DNA of 64,000 nt, from NCBI GenBank assembly GCA_003344405.1, contig NOWV01000010.1:124001-188000 (forward strand). Direction: 5' to 3'. Under the pieces are notes generated by a model. The model had not been told where the DNA came from, made no database searches, and saw nothing but the letters and a program-made list of their open reading frames with translations. Position numbers and translations under genes: made by a program. Numbering within the stretch: position 1 is the stretch's first letter; every line of letters begins with the position of its first letter. This stretch comes from Trichoplax sp. H2 (taxonomy: Eukaryota; Placozoa; Uniplacotomia; Trichoplacea). Of this stretch, positions 32,801 to 47,110 are shown piece by piece.

Positions 32801-34608
32801 TCAACCAACTGAAAAAGTGCCGGTATTAGATCTTGCCACTCAGCAAACCCATCGTTTCGAGCAACTGCAGTTATCAAAATAGCAACTATTGCCCTAATCA
32901 AAGGCGAAGGGTCACCAATCGTATGCAGGCACTCATACTTTATCAGTTGCCTTACGTTCTCTGGAAATTTTTCATAATGTGATTTAACGTTGTTTTTAAG
33001 AATTAATCCAGCTAATGAACGAGTATGATCATCTATAACAGTAGAACGTATAAAAGATTTTTATTAGTTTTATTCTATTTATGCTTGTCGTTATACTGCA
33101 ATATTAGATTGTTGATACAAACATTACAGTTTCCATCTACGTATATATTTACTATATCGAGTACTAAGAGTAATTAATCAACGTCGACACTGCTACTGAA
33201 GCTAACCTCTTCAAGCTAAGCTATATCAGATGCAGTGAAATGAGCAATTTTACGAATAACAATACCATAAATGATATAACTAACCTTCTGTTGTCATCTT
33301 AGTTAGTACAAATACCAAATAATTGTTGAAATCCGGATAACAACTTAAACTTTCTAATTTCTAATATTGCCGAATAATTGCAATTTGCATACTTAGTTAA
33401 GAAATTTACATCAAAGCCTCCGTTACACTCTCAATTCTGATGCGAAACGTAAACAATAATTAGCAAAAAAGCGTCATATCATAAATTTAACCCAACTAGC
33501 TAGTAAATCAGGCAGTCAGGGCGATGCTGTCAAGAGAGAATGATCCTATCTTAAAAATACGCCTTTACGATTACGTAAGGTAACATAATCTTGATACGTT
33601 AGATACTGCGAAATAAGTGGAATTGCTACAGTACCTTGTACAGGGCAAGATCATCACATAAGAACTCACATTTAGCACAGTATAAACAAATTTGATGCGG
33701 GTATGAATAGTGAACCTTCTACTAATCAACTAGTAACGTGATAACGAGTGGTAAACTGGCATCAAAAAGATTTGATTATACTAGTTTATGAGATTACTGT
33801 ACACAACTCTTTGAGATTTTACGCAACAGTATTACCTTGCACATGGCAATCGTCCAATTAGTATACAGTATATATACATACATACATACATACATACAAA
33901 TACACACATATTGTACTGATCTTTTTAGTCTTGTTAGCGATAAATTATAAGATACAGTTCGTACTTTTAATCCAACTCAATACTACAGTAAAATGTACAC
34001 GTGCGGTTTAAACATGCATTGTCGCCTTTATACAGTACAGGAAGGAGCAAAACTATAATAACTTTTATGATTGAATCAAACTAAGATTTGGTGCCATAAT
34101 TCATGACTACAGTCTACTCAACAAGCAAACGTTACATCTCAATATTCCATAGAAAGATTTAAACTGTCGTACCTACAGTTTAAAACTTTCAATTGCTAGA
34201 TTACAGAAATATGTGTGGTATCTTTTACGGATCATTAAAACTTAGAACGCAATGATGCAGTTAAAAGGTATCAAATTCTAAAGACTACAGTACTGTACAT
34301 CCAAGCACAACTATCAATAGCAATCAGGTTGTTCAACATTGATTATAAATACTAGAATCAACAAGTAAAATTGCACGAACTATCCACTTTTTATCATTAT
34401 GTATCAAGAATAACGGGTTAATATTATACCAACATAAATACAGACAATATAAATTTGAATTTCGATCATTGGAATCTAGAAATGCCATCGCAGATTGCAT
34501 CAAGGATACGTTCTGTACAAGAGTTTGAATTCCCGTATTAGGGCTTTGACATTCCTTAAGAAGTTGCAAAATTTGCCTTAAATCAACTTCATTCGGCTGC
34601 CACGCCAT
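26843..34608 (-). CDS. TNPO1: Transportin 1 (importin beta-2)
   Basis: Karyopherin beta-2, which imports PY-NLS cargo such as hnRNP proteins through nuclear pores. Predicted 891 aa (human 898). Exons: 34608-34510, 33360-33285, 33032-32776, 30847-30717, 30567-30492, 30341-30219, 30144-30026, 29920-29860, 29764-29575, 29473-29321, 29253-29180, 29115-29017, 28948-28896, 28804-28708, 28637-28563, 28482-28396, 28310-28047, 27956-27869, 27794-27696, 27599-27504, 27430-27355, 27271-27172, 27097-27023, 26950-26843. HEAT repeats run throughout. Clear family blocks include [65 protein letters not shown] and the C-terminal [12 protein letters not shown]. Exon 29764-29575 holds the acidic H8 loop ([16 protein letters not shown]) that couples Ran-GTP binding to cargo release. 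Every junction keeps phase. The 1.1 and 1.9 kb introns near the 5' end are the longest. Confidence 0.98.
29531..29550. repeat. (TA)10 microsatellite in a TNPO1 intron
   Basis: Ten TA dinucleotides just downstream of the splice donor of the acidic-loop exon. Confidence 0.9.
31454..31477. repeat. (TA)12 microsatellite in the long TNPO1 intron
   Basis: An uninterrupted AT/TA run inside the 1.9 kb intron between exons 3 and 4 of transportin. Confidence 0.9.
33876..33898. repeat. (ACAT)n microsatellite in TNPO1 intron 1
   Basis: About five and a half copies of ACAT, preceded by a GTATACAGTATATATA stretch. Confidence 0.85.
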
Positions 34609-34661
34609 ACTGTCTGAGTAAAGTGTATTAGTATACCCTAACTATTAGAAAAATATCAAGT

Positions 34662-35170
34662 CGATTCCGACTACCTGACAGCCAACACAGGTTCAAATAA
34701 TATAATTATTGAGGACAAAAAATGTGACACGATAGCGGAACGCATGAATTGGAGCGGCTAGCGAAGTTTTTATTTTTTTACTGTCTAGTACGGTACTGTA
34801 CCATGTACTGTACAGTACAGTACTCCATGATTCAGCAGTTCACAGTACACAGTACAGCACTACAGTAGATATACAGTACTGTACATTGTACGGTGCGGTG
34901 CATCCAGTAGTCCATGACTGTACAGTACTGTATGAGTTGATACTGTACTGTACAGTACAGTACTGTAAGTACTGTAGCTCCGGCTGCTAGAAGCTGATAC
35001 TGGACAGTAAATTGTACTGTACGTTACTGTACAGTACTGTAGATCCCCGCCACCATGGGAGCTAGCTAAAAAGAAAGAAACGACCAGTGCAAAACACAGT
35101 AATGTGGAGGCTTTTTATTCATTCTTGGGGTCATTCTACTACACGTACAGTATATGCTACCGATGAAACC
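34662..35170. repeat. Left copy of duplicated block A, ends at gap 1
   Basis: Starts CGATTCCGACTACCTGACAG and runs to CGATGAAACC, the last bases before the first N gap. It is near-identical to 35191-35768, apart from a few substitutions (for example TGGAGCGG against TGTAGCGG) and shorter GTACW runs. It contains arrays at about 34785-35040. Confidence 0.9.
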
Positions 35171-35190
35171 NNNNNNNNNNNNNNNNNNNN
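35171..35190. other. Assembly gap 1 (20 N)
   Basis: Twenty undefined bases. The duplicated block A ends exactly at its left edge and restarts exactly at its right edge. Confidence 0.99.
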
Positions 35191-35768
35191 CGATTCCGAC
35201 TACCTGACAGCCAACACAGGTTCAAATAATATAATTATTGAGGACAAAAAATGTGACACGATAGCGGAACGCATGAATTGTAGCGGCTAGCGAAGTTTTT
35301 ATTTTTTTACTGTCTAGTACGGTACTGTACCATGTACCGTACAGTACAGTACAGTACTCCATGATTCAGCAGTTCACAGTACACAGTACTGTACAGCACT
35401 ACAGTAGATATACTGTACAGTACTGTACTGTACTGTACAGTACACTGTACGGTGCATCCAGTAGTCCATGACTGTACTGTATGAGTTGATACTGTACAGT
35501 ACAGTACAGTAAGTACTGTACTGTAAGTACTGTAGCTCCGGCTGCTAGAAGCTGATACTGTACAGTAAATTGTACTGTACGTTACTGTACGTTACTGTAC
35601 TGTACTGTACTGTACTGTACAGTACAGTACAGTACTGTAGATCCCCGCCACCATGGGAGCTAGCTAAAAAGAAAGAAACGACCAGTGCAAAACACAGTAA
35701 TGTGGAGGCTTTTTATTCATTCTTGGGGTCATTCTACTACACGTACAGTATATGCTACCGATGAAACC
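35191..35768. repeat. Right copy of duplicated block A
   Basis: Begins at the first base after gap 1 with CGATTCCGACTACCTGACAG and ends CGATGAAACC. It is about 70 bases longer than the left copy, mostly because the GTACW arrays (about 35315-35640) are longer. Confidence 0.9.
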
Positions 35769-35847
35769 GTATACAATCCAGTCCAAACTTAACAGGCTAA
35801 TAGTAGCTAATTTGGACGTCAATGATAGACAGTATAATGGACCGTTG

Positions 35848-36320
35848 CAGACATGCGATACACTTGAAATGACCAGTAAAAATAATCAGCCTCCACATCA
35901 TGAGGATACAATCATTCCTTGTCTCGTCTCTTTCTTTTAGCAGTCCCTGCCGCCACTCTATAAATAGTAAGTGGATAGTTTCAGTAATACTGTAGAGGTC
36001 AAAAATACAGTAGAAGAAAAAAAATGCTACAGTACAGTACAGTACAATACAGTACTGTTGGTTTCGTGGTTCCAACTAGTTCCGACGACAGTACAGTACA
36101 GTACAGTACAGTACTGTAGTGGTAATTGTAACAATTAAAGACTTTTTATCAAACTACAGTACAGTACATTCAGTTTACTGTACAGTACTGTACCGTACTG
36201 TACTGTACTGTACAGTACTGTAAGCTTGACAGACCAGACCCGTAAACAGTAAACGTGTTACGTGTTACTGTGTAAGGCGATTGGCCATTACATTTCAAAA
36301 TGAACGATGAAAATGAAGAA
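35848..36320. repeat. Left copy of duplicated block B, ends at gap 2
   Basis: Starts CAGACATGCGATACACTTGA and runs to ATGAACGATGAAAATGAAGA just before the second gap, so it contains a cut copy of YIPF exon 1 (ATG near 36300). It is near-identical to 36341-36928. Confidence 0.9.
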
Positions 36321-36340
36321 NNNNNNNNNNNNNNNNNNNN
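36321..36340. other. Assembly gap 2 (20 N)
   Basis: Twenty undefined bases flanked on both sides by the two copies of block B. Confidence 0.99.
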
Positions 36341-36928
36341 CAGACATGCGATACACTTGAAATGACCAGTAAAAATAATCAGCCTCCACATCATGAGGAT
36401 ACAATCGTTCCTTGTCTCGTCTCTTTCTTTTAGCAGTCCCTGCCGCCACTCTATAAATAGTAAGAGGATAGTTTCAGCCATAGAGGTCAAAAATAGAAGA
36501 AAAAATGCTACAGTACAGTACTGTACAATACAGTACCGTACTGTTGGTTTCGTGGTTCCAACTAGTTCCGACGACAGTACAGTACTGTAGTGTTAATTGT
36601 AAAGACTTTTTATCAAACTACAGTACTACAGTACATTCAGTGTACAGTACGGTACTATACTGTACTGTACTGTACTGTACACTGTACAGTACTGTAATAA
36701 CGTTGACAGATTTTTCATTTTCATTCACTGTCACAGTACTCTACAGTACAATATTGATTTTTACTGTACAGTATGTACTGTAGCCTAGAGCTACCATAAG
36801 AAGTACTGTACTGTACTGTACAGTACTGTAAGCTTGACAGACCAGACCCGTAAACAGTAAACGTGTTACGTGTTACTGTGTAAGGCGATTGGCCATTACA
36901 TTTCAAAATGAACGATGAAAATGAAGAA
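36341..36928. repeat. Right copy of duplicated block B
   Basis: Starts at the first base after gap 2. It differs from the left copy by a few substitutions and by a longer insert of GTACW and unique sequence at about 36590-36830. It carries the usable copy of YIPF exon 1. Confidence 0.9.
36505..36835. repeat. (GTACW)n arrays just upstream of YIPF1/2
   Basis: Several runs of the pentamer separated by 20-70 bases of unique sequence, ending about 75 bases before the YIPF start codon. A matching set in the left copy lies at about 36025-36225. Confidence 0.85.
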
Positions 36929-39900
36929 GCTAATGCCGAATTGAAGGTTTACTATTTGTATCCTATATTACTGTTGATCCGTATCTTGTATTTCAGTATT
37001 CATAATAATGCCTAAATGATTGGCATTACTGTTTCTCTACTACACAATTTTGTCTTTATTATAAACTTCAGCTAGTTTATGTTTGTCTCTGCTACTCTAA
37101 TACTATCTACAGTACAGTACGGTCTTTCGCACAATTGTACACTGCAGTAGTAATACAGTTACAGTATTGCAAGCCCGCGTACGTTTCCATTTCTATTACT
37201 GTGCTGTACTACCGTATACTGGACTGTATGGGTATTTGTTTATTACTTATCTGTACTGTACTTACGAGATTACTCGTACACGAATGCTGCTAAAATACAG
37301 TAACTACATCAAATCATCCACTTCTCAGTCGTAGTTATTCATGGAGAACGCATTAAAGTCTTTTGAAGCAGCTATGCAGTACCGTATTACTGAACAGTGA
37401 ACAGTATACTTGCAGAATCTGCAGACCCGATATTAGCAACAAGTATTGAGTATTTGTATTCGGTAATATTAGGTACTAGCATTTGCAAGTGAAACTGCCA
37501 ACGTGTCGATTGCTTGTAATAGAAATGCTGCGCAATTTGACTACGTAATTTACTGCTCGTCAAATACAATATACACAAATAAAGCCACTATAGTCAATGG
37601 CTAACAGCTTCCACTTTTCGATGCTTGATGAAGCCTGAAACTTGACGCTTTATCCACTACATACAGTACGTGCAATACGTTCATCAGATGCTCACTCACT
37701 TTATGGATAGTAGATTCAAGCACATTTTAAATACCAATTTCTCTGAATACACATCTTCCCATTTACGATTACAAACATTCGTACACTATAGAATCATATT
37801 GCATATACTGTATGCCGTTAATTAACTATAAAGAATTACAAAAATGCTTGAAGGAACAAGCTGTCTTGCACCAACTAAATCTGAATCTGAATACAGTACA
37901 TAGCACTGATTACTGTAGAACTTGAAAGCAGGCTGAAAACTCTACTCTACTGCATATCACGACATTAACACTGGCTATGGAACTATAGGTTCAAGATATT
38001 GTAGAGTAGTCATACAGTATGTTAATGTAAGCGTATACGTCAATATTTCACCAGCAGCTCTTGAAGTTCGTAACGAAGAAACAAATAAATAAATAAGTAT
38101 AATCCTACTACCCAGTGATGTTGTAATCCAGTAATACTATTCAGACGGACCTGATAACGTATGTGTACTGTAGTAGAATGTAGTAACTGAATATTCTTTT
38201 AATGTAATGCCCGGAAACAAATTTTTAAATATGTATCTAGACCCAGAAAGACCAAGACGACGTTTCCGTTGGTAGCTTGCAATTTCAAGGTATTTTATGC
38301 TACTTTTATAATTGAACATTCACAATGTTGGTAAAATTGAAGGAGCTAACTCTAAAAATTTGGCAATAACGACTTTTGAGAAAAAATAGTAATTTGAATG
38401 CAATCGTTTAAAAAATACGGTATGTGATTTGCTAATAACTTTATATAGAGTTTGGAAATGGAAATCCGGCGACAACTATACCATTAGATGCTGGAGAAAT
38501 TGGAGATGCAGGTCTCCAAACAAATCGTGGGGTGCCCATTTCATTTGATAGCGCTGGTAAGTCTAAAGTTTTTAAAATATAGTACGTACAGTGTGAGGTG
38601 TACTGTATAGTATACTATAGTACTGCATATTCTGGTAAATGTATAGTAGATTGATATTGCAAATCAGAAAATTTACTAACGTCAACTTCAGTATAAATTA
38701 ATCCAATGTTAATCGTATAGTATATACCACTCAGTCACTACGGCAAAGCAATCGCCAATACGTATATGTCTAGTATTTGTATGGCCTTTAAATAATATTA
38801 CACATTAATTAATTATTAAGGGTAATGTATGTGTATTCTAAATATATATGATGTTCATTATATCCCCCACTATAGATGAACAAGAGGATACAGCCTCAAA
38901 TGTAAGTTATCCCATAGACACTTTACTATACGTTATGCAACTCGTTCAGTTTGTAGCAAAGGGCAAACGCAGTACTGAGAGAATTGCATTTTATCCCATA
39001 GATCGTAGTGACAAATGTTGCATACGAAATAGCGCCTACGGTGCATATTGTATGATAAATATGTATCTGACTATGATACTATGCGAACGAAATGAGCTGA
39101 TAAAACTTGGAACGATAATATGATAAAACGAATAACTTGATGAACAGTTGAAATTCTATTCCCTATATTGTACACATATCGCTAGTAATCAAAAGTGGTT
39201 ATTACAGAAATCGATGAATACGATAGTACTATACAATTCTGTAAAGATAAACAATGATAGATCCATTCTTCTACTGAGTATCTGCCACCTAAGAGCTTTC
39301 GAAAGTTGGGAGTCATTTACAACAATTGCGAACATAATGCGTATGTCGCGTGTGTAATGTATGTCTAGTAATACGCGTTTTATTCTCGTAATTGATTTCT
39401 TCTTCTAGTTATTGACTAATAAACGAAAGAAAAATATGCCCATGTGGACCTTCGATTACTATATGCAATTCTTCGACATAACCACAACTCAGGTTTCGTT
39501 TCTTAGATAAAATAAGGGTTTTTTAATGTTTTCATTTAATTTTTCTCTTTGTTCAAAATCTCGAAAGTTTCTGTGAGCATGTTGTTAAAAGTTCGGTAAA
39601 ATTCGCTACTGACACTGCAAGCTATTTAACGTAAGGTATAGAACATAAATAAGTAACGCCTGTATTTCAGGTTTTACAGAGAATTACCGGATCTGTTATT
39701 CCATCGTTTCAAGGAAATTATTTAAGAAAATATATACGAAGTAACCCTGATTTTTATGGTCCGTTTGCAGAGATCATAAACTTTGAATCAATATGACACA
39801 ATTGCTTTTTAGCTTCTTTAAATAGTGTACCGTAATGTAATGATCATCAACTGCATTTCGTTCTTAAAGGTCCTTTTTGGATATGTGCTACACTAGTATT

Positions 39901-40947
39901 CACTACTGCTATCAGTGGCAATCTAGCTGATTACATCACCCATGCTGGAGATCATCAATGGACATATGACTTTCATAAAGGTTGAATATTTATATCAATC
40001 AATAATGATAATTTGCTGAGTTCCAATTGTTCTTTAAATTAAAATATTAAAATTTTAAGTATTATATGTCGTTGTTTGTTATCTTATTTGGTATTCATAA
40101 AGCAAATTACTTTTAGTTACTGCAGCTGCTGGCGCAATTTATGTCTACGCTTGGCTTTTACCAGTTTTGTTGTGGGGTTTACTCTGGTGGAGGCACGACA
40201 CTGTTGGAGCGAATATAACAGAAGTTGTTTGTATTTATGGCTATTCATTGTCCATTTACGTGCCGGTGTCGGTAATTAAGTTCATTAATCTTTGTAATGA
40301 AGTGAAAATATGGAAAATAATATTGTATTGAATTGTTTATATATTGATTCAAAGATTTTATGGGCTATTCCGTTCGAATGGTTAAGATGGATATTAGTTA
40401 TTCTAGCAGCTGTCTCATCAGGTATAAATCTTTATACACCTGAAATCGAAACCGCTTATAGCATCAGCACAAGTTAAAACATCTACACAGTATACATCAT
40501 ATTGTCAGATCGAGATTCCAGGTGGAATGTGAACGGAGTCCTTTAGAAATTTAAATTACACTGATTGCAATACGAATCGTTTCATTGTAGGACTTACAAT
40601 GTCGCGTGTTTAACTCGGCAAAATATTAATAGTTTTCGTTCTCCTAGGACTAGTGCTTGTATTTACGATTTGGCCTCTTTTGAAACACGAAAATCGCCAA
40701 ATGGCTACTCTAATTTCTCTAATCGTCCTGGCTTTACACGCTTTACTGGCTATCGGCTTCAAGGTCTGAAGTATACATGATTATTTTAATACCGTCCATA
40801 TGAAAGGGCATGGACCGTTGAAGTTAAGATTTACTGTTAATCCCTTTTCAGGTATATTTCTTTGGCTCCGTCGGGAAAGCTGTTTTAAATAGCACTTCTA
40901 TTGCAAGTCCTTCTACATGGACTACTCTGACGCCTATGACGCTTTAG
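36908..40947 (+). CDS. YIPF1: YIPF1/YIPF2-type Golgi Yip1-domain membrane protein
   Basis: Member of the Yip1-domain family closest to YIPF1/YIPF2, five-helix membrane proteins of late Golgi and endosomes that interact with Rab GTPases. Predicted 295 aa. Exons: 36908-36946, 38451-38556, 38876-38901 (26 bases), 39409-39492, 39671-39758, 39870-39980, 40117-40271, 40355-40421, 40648-40763, 40852-40947. The cytoplasmic N-terminus has FGNGNPATT and MWTFDYYMQFFDITT, matching the FWTFEYYQTFFDVDT block of YIPF1. YIRSNPDFYGPFWICATLVF, YAWLLPVLLWGLLWWR and VVCIYGYSLSIYVPVS are family hallmarks in the membrane region. Invertebrates usually have one gene for the YIPF1/2 pair, so the symbol marks the subfamily. 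Exon 1 exists twice because of the assembly gap. The copy at 36908 is the one that joins exon 2 in phase. Confidence 0.95.
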
Positions 40948-41606
40948 TATCACAAGCATACAAAAATACATTTATATTTATGATCGTATAATTTGTTACT
41001 TTTCCTAAAATTAAATCATACCGGTCTACAACGAAATCTGTACCCGCAACACCTTCTGCGTAATGTGCAATATATACGAGGTATGCATAATACTCATATG
41101 AGGGAACGCAGTATGGCTATAACTATTGCCGGGCGTGGATTATGCAGAGAATGTATTAACATATCGCATTTACTTAATTTAACTACAGTGCCGAATCTTT
41201 ATAAACCAATTACATATTCTTTATTGCATATTATTTTGACCAGACACATCAAATTTATTAATCTAACTATATAAACATACGCGAAAATCAGTGTCACATT
41301 ACTCATATTACTAAAGTACCAATACAAGATTAATCCTAAGATCGCTGTTCCTAACGTCGGAAGAGACTGAATTGTAATAAAATTATGCGGCAATAAGTAT
41401 TAAAATGTATATCACATTCTGTATTAATTACCCAACATTGGCATTAGCCCAATAATGCCATCAAAGAATCGGTACCGTGATTGAATGGCTGTGTACTGTA
41501 TGGAATCTCCAATTATACGAGTACAATGTAACACCGCCTTTGAGTACTACTTATTCGTGACTGTAATTAAACATAATATTTAGGTGCTAGGTTTAAAGGC
41601 ATCTGT
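40948..41606. other. Intergenic between convergent YIPF1/2 and FARSA
   Basis: A 659-base spacer containing both 3'UTRs. A polyadenylation-like AATAAA is not obvious close to either stop codon. No exon or repeat of note. Confidence 0.5.
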
Positions 41607-44836
<3,230 letters not shown>

Positions 44837-45052
44837 GTTACCGAGCAAAGATTAGGTAGATTGATTTAATAATGGAGAAATTGTTTTTTAATTTCAGATC
44901 AGGAACAAGTTCTTTCAGGTCTCTTTAAAAGACAGAGGCAGAGTACGGTGCAGTACAGACAGTAAAGTAAAGTACTTACTGAACTGTACAGTTGCTACGG
45001 ACCAGACCTTACAATACACTACAGCGACTACACCGTTGATTTTACGGCCGCT

Positions 45053-45483
45053 TGATCATTCGGCCACCCTTCGGATACCTTTCCTTCATACAGTACACTA
45101 TAGCACATAGTATCTATGTAGGACTTCAAAAATGTATGGCTTAGTATAGTAATTCAGCCAATTAATCATCCGGCCACCCGCAGGATTATGGTTAGGGACA
45201 GACGGACTTTTCTTGCCCAATGAAGCCGTAAATATCGAAAAATAGCTACTCAGTATGGATCTTCTGTATCTGTTTTCTAAATCACTGGTACCAATTTAAA
45301 TAACTGTTACGATCTTATATAACTGTTTTCATGCAGAATTTAGTAATGGGTGATAAGATTCAACGTAATATTACTTTCGTAAATATTTCTTTTACGAATT
45401 TATTATCGAGAAGTCCCTGCTGTCATAACGAAGTATTCGAAACAACCTTCTGACGAAATGAAGCCGAAAAGGTCTGTCCGTCC
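45053..45483. mobile_element. Possible degenerate MITE-like element
   Basis: Two direct copies of a 23-base motif with core ATC-CGGCCACCC lie at 45053-45075 and 45163-45185. GGGACAGACGGACTTTTC at 45195-45212 has an imperfect inverted partner GAAAAGGTCTGTCCGTCC at 45466-45483. AATGAAGCCG also occurs beside both arms. This GC-richer sequence stands out from its AT-rich surroundings. No coding capacity and no clear target-site duplication, so this is tentative. Confidence 0.3.
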
Positions 45484-45663
45484 AAGAGTGATTAATTAAT
45501 TAATCAATCCAAGTATTCTTCTTCTAGCGTTATATAGTCCTATTGTAGCAAATAAATTTTACTTTGCAAAGCTATCTGTAATAATCCCCAATGAAGTACA
45601 CTGATCTGTATACTGTATAGTGAGAAGTCTGGTATACTGTATGTATATTACTGTTATTATCAG

Positions 45664-45696
45664 CGCTCTCTTATGAACTGCTGTTAGAAGAGAGCG
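45664..45696. repeat. Perfect 9-base hairpin
   Basis: CGCTCTCTT at 45664-45672 pairs perfectly with AAGAGAGCG at 45688-45696 around a 15-base loop. It is not near a gene end. Its role is unknown. Confidence 0.4.
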
Positions 45697-47110
45697 TCTT
45701 GTCCTAGTTGTCCATTACGATGGTATAATTATTTATTGATACTATCAATGCTGGAGTTTATTACCTGCATTGTCTATTGCATTTTTTCAACGATAGATGT
45801 AAAAAATGTCTTTCTTACCTATGTTTCCAAGACTAGTTTCGACTACTAATATGTCGCAACAGAACAAAATAAGCGTTTTTCTGGCTAATAGGCAATATTA
45901 ACGATTGCAACCGGAGATCATCTTCAATGAGTTAATCATGATCAAGACCGTCAAAAGCTATAATCAAGTTTACTCGGAGTCCTTTCATATAGTTTTCTTT
46001 TAATTTTTTTTTACAGACTTTAGCATTTACTGTGTAATGTAGTTACTTAACAAGATTATTCTTAAAATCTTAAAACACGCTAATATACGCTCGTATAAAT
46101 GCAATAACAATTATTATAATATTGCTATTATAAACAATTTTTATAAAGGGAAATTAATGATTTAATCGTGAAGTCTACAGCCAATATTAATAATGATCAT
46201 AAATTTAAAATTTTTCATTTGTTCTATAGCTCATGGGAGTCATTTTCGTCCATTAGAGTCAAGACAGGCATGCTGCACATAGCGACTGTGTGCAATACCA
46301 ATTTGTAAATCTGCTAGACGTCGGGACCACAACATTAAACGAACTAACGAAGGTTTACAGTGGCACTTGCTACAGTACTTAGCTCAATCATTGCTTATTA
46401 TTAAGTTAACTGCATGTACTGTATATAGCAGTTCCAAGTTTAAAGTGAAACCCGTCATTCAATAAAGTACCGTAAATTCATGCGAAATACCCATATGGTA
46501 TCAATGCAATCATTTGCGCTACATAAAATTTCTATTCTTTTCACAAAACATACCGTAAATATTCCAGTTAATTAAACGAAATAGGAAGTTGTAGTTGTAA
46601 TTCGCCGCTGAATATTAAGTGATTGTGGCAGTAACAAAATTGTATATAAATTAATTAATTAGTGACGAGTTATTCCATTTCGAAAATGATAACTTGGTGG
46701 CCATTTACAATTCGATACATATCCATATATGGTAAAATATATACATATCGCATTTAAAATATAACAAAAAAATGAATTATAATTACAAATCTATTCAAGA
46801 CTATAAATTTGTAATTTTGTTATTGCCACTCTCTTTCGAATATCTCGTATTCTTGTTTACGTTATCATCATTTGGCGTGTATGACTGGAGAGTATAAAAG
46901 AAGTAGGTTAATGTTGTAAGTTTTATATGCCGATTAATAGTTATAAGGTTCTTATTAAACTAGGATTTACCGTACTATATATACATTGTGGTACACGTAT
47001 TTTTAGTGTAACGTTGTAAAACTAGAACTCTCTCACTTAATACACCTTGCAACGCTAATAAGGCACCCATGCAAAGACTTAAAATAGCTCCCGGTGCTGC
47101 TATTTATTAT

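Larger units (their letters stand above)
34609..36907. promoter_or_regulatory. Shared divergent region between TNPO1 and YIPF1/2, with two gaps
   Basis: About 2.3 kb between two divergent start codons, dominated by four GTACW arrays and two assembly gaps with flanking duplications. The true length is probably near 1.1-1.3 kb if the duplicates are assembly overlaps. A 62-codon open frame at 35752-35940 (starting MLPMKPYTIQSK) has an ordinary composition, but no splice context or family match, so it is not called as a gene. Confidence 0.6.
44837..47110. other. Intergenic upstream of FARSA, downstream of the adhesion GPCR
   Basis: About 2.3 kb without a supportable exon. It includes a possible small non-autonomous element (45053-45483), a perfect hairpin (45664-45696) and AT-rich sequence. 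Confidence 0.5.

Noticed and set aside
36170-36783. Open frames of 92-106 codons around gap 2, one running through the N gap
   Set aside because: They consist of repeat translation plus antisense of a duplicated non-coding segment, and one includes undefined residues. They are an assembly and repeat effect.
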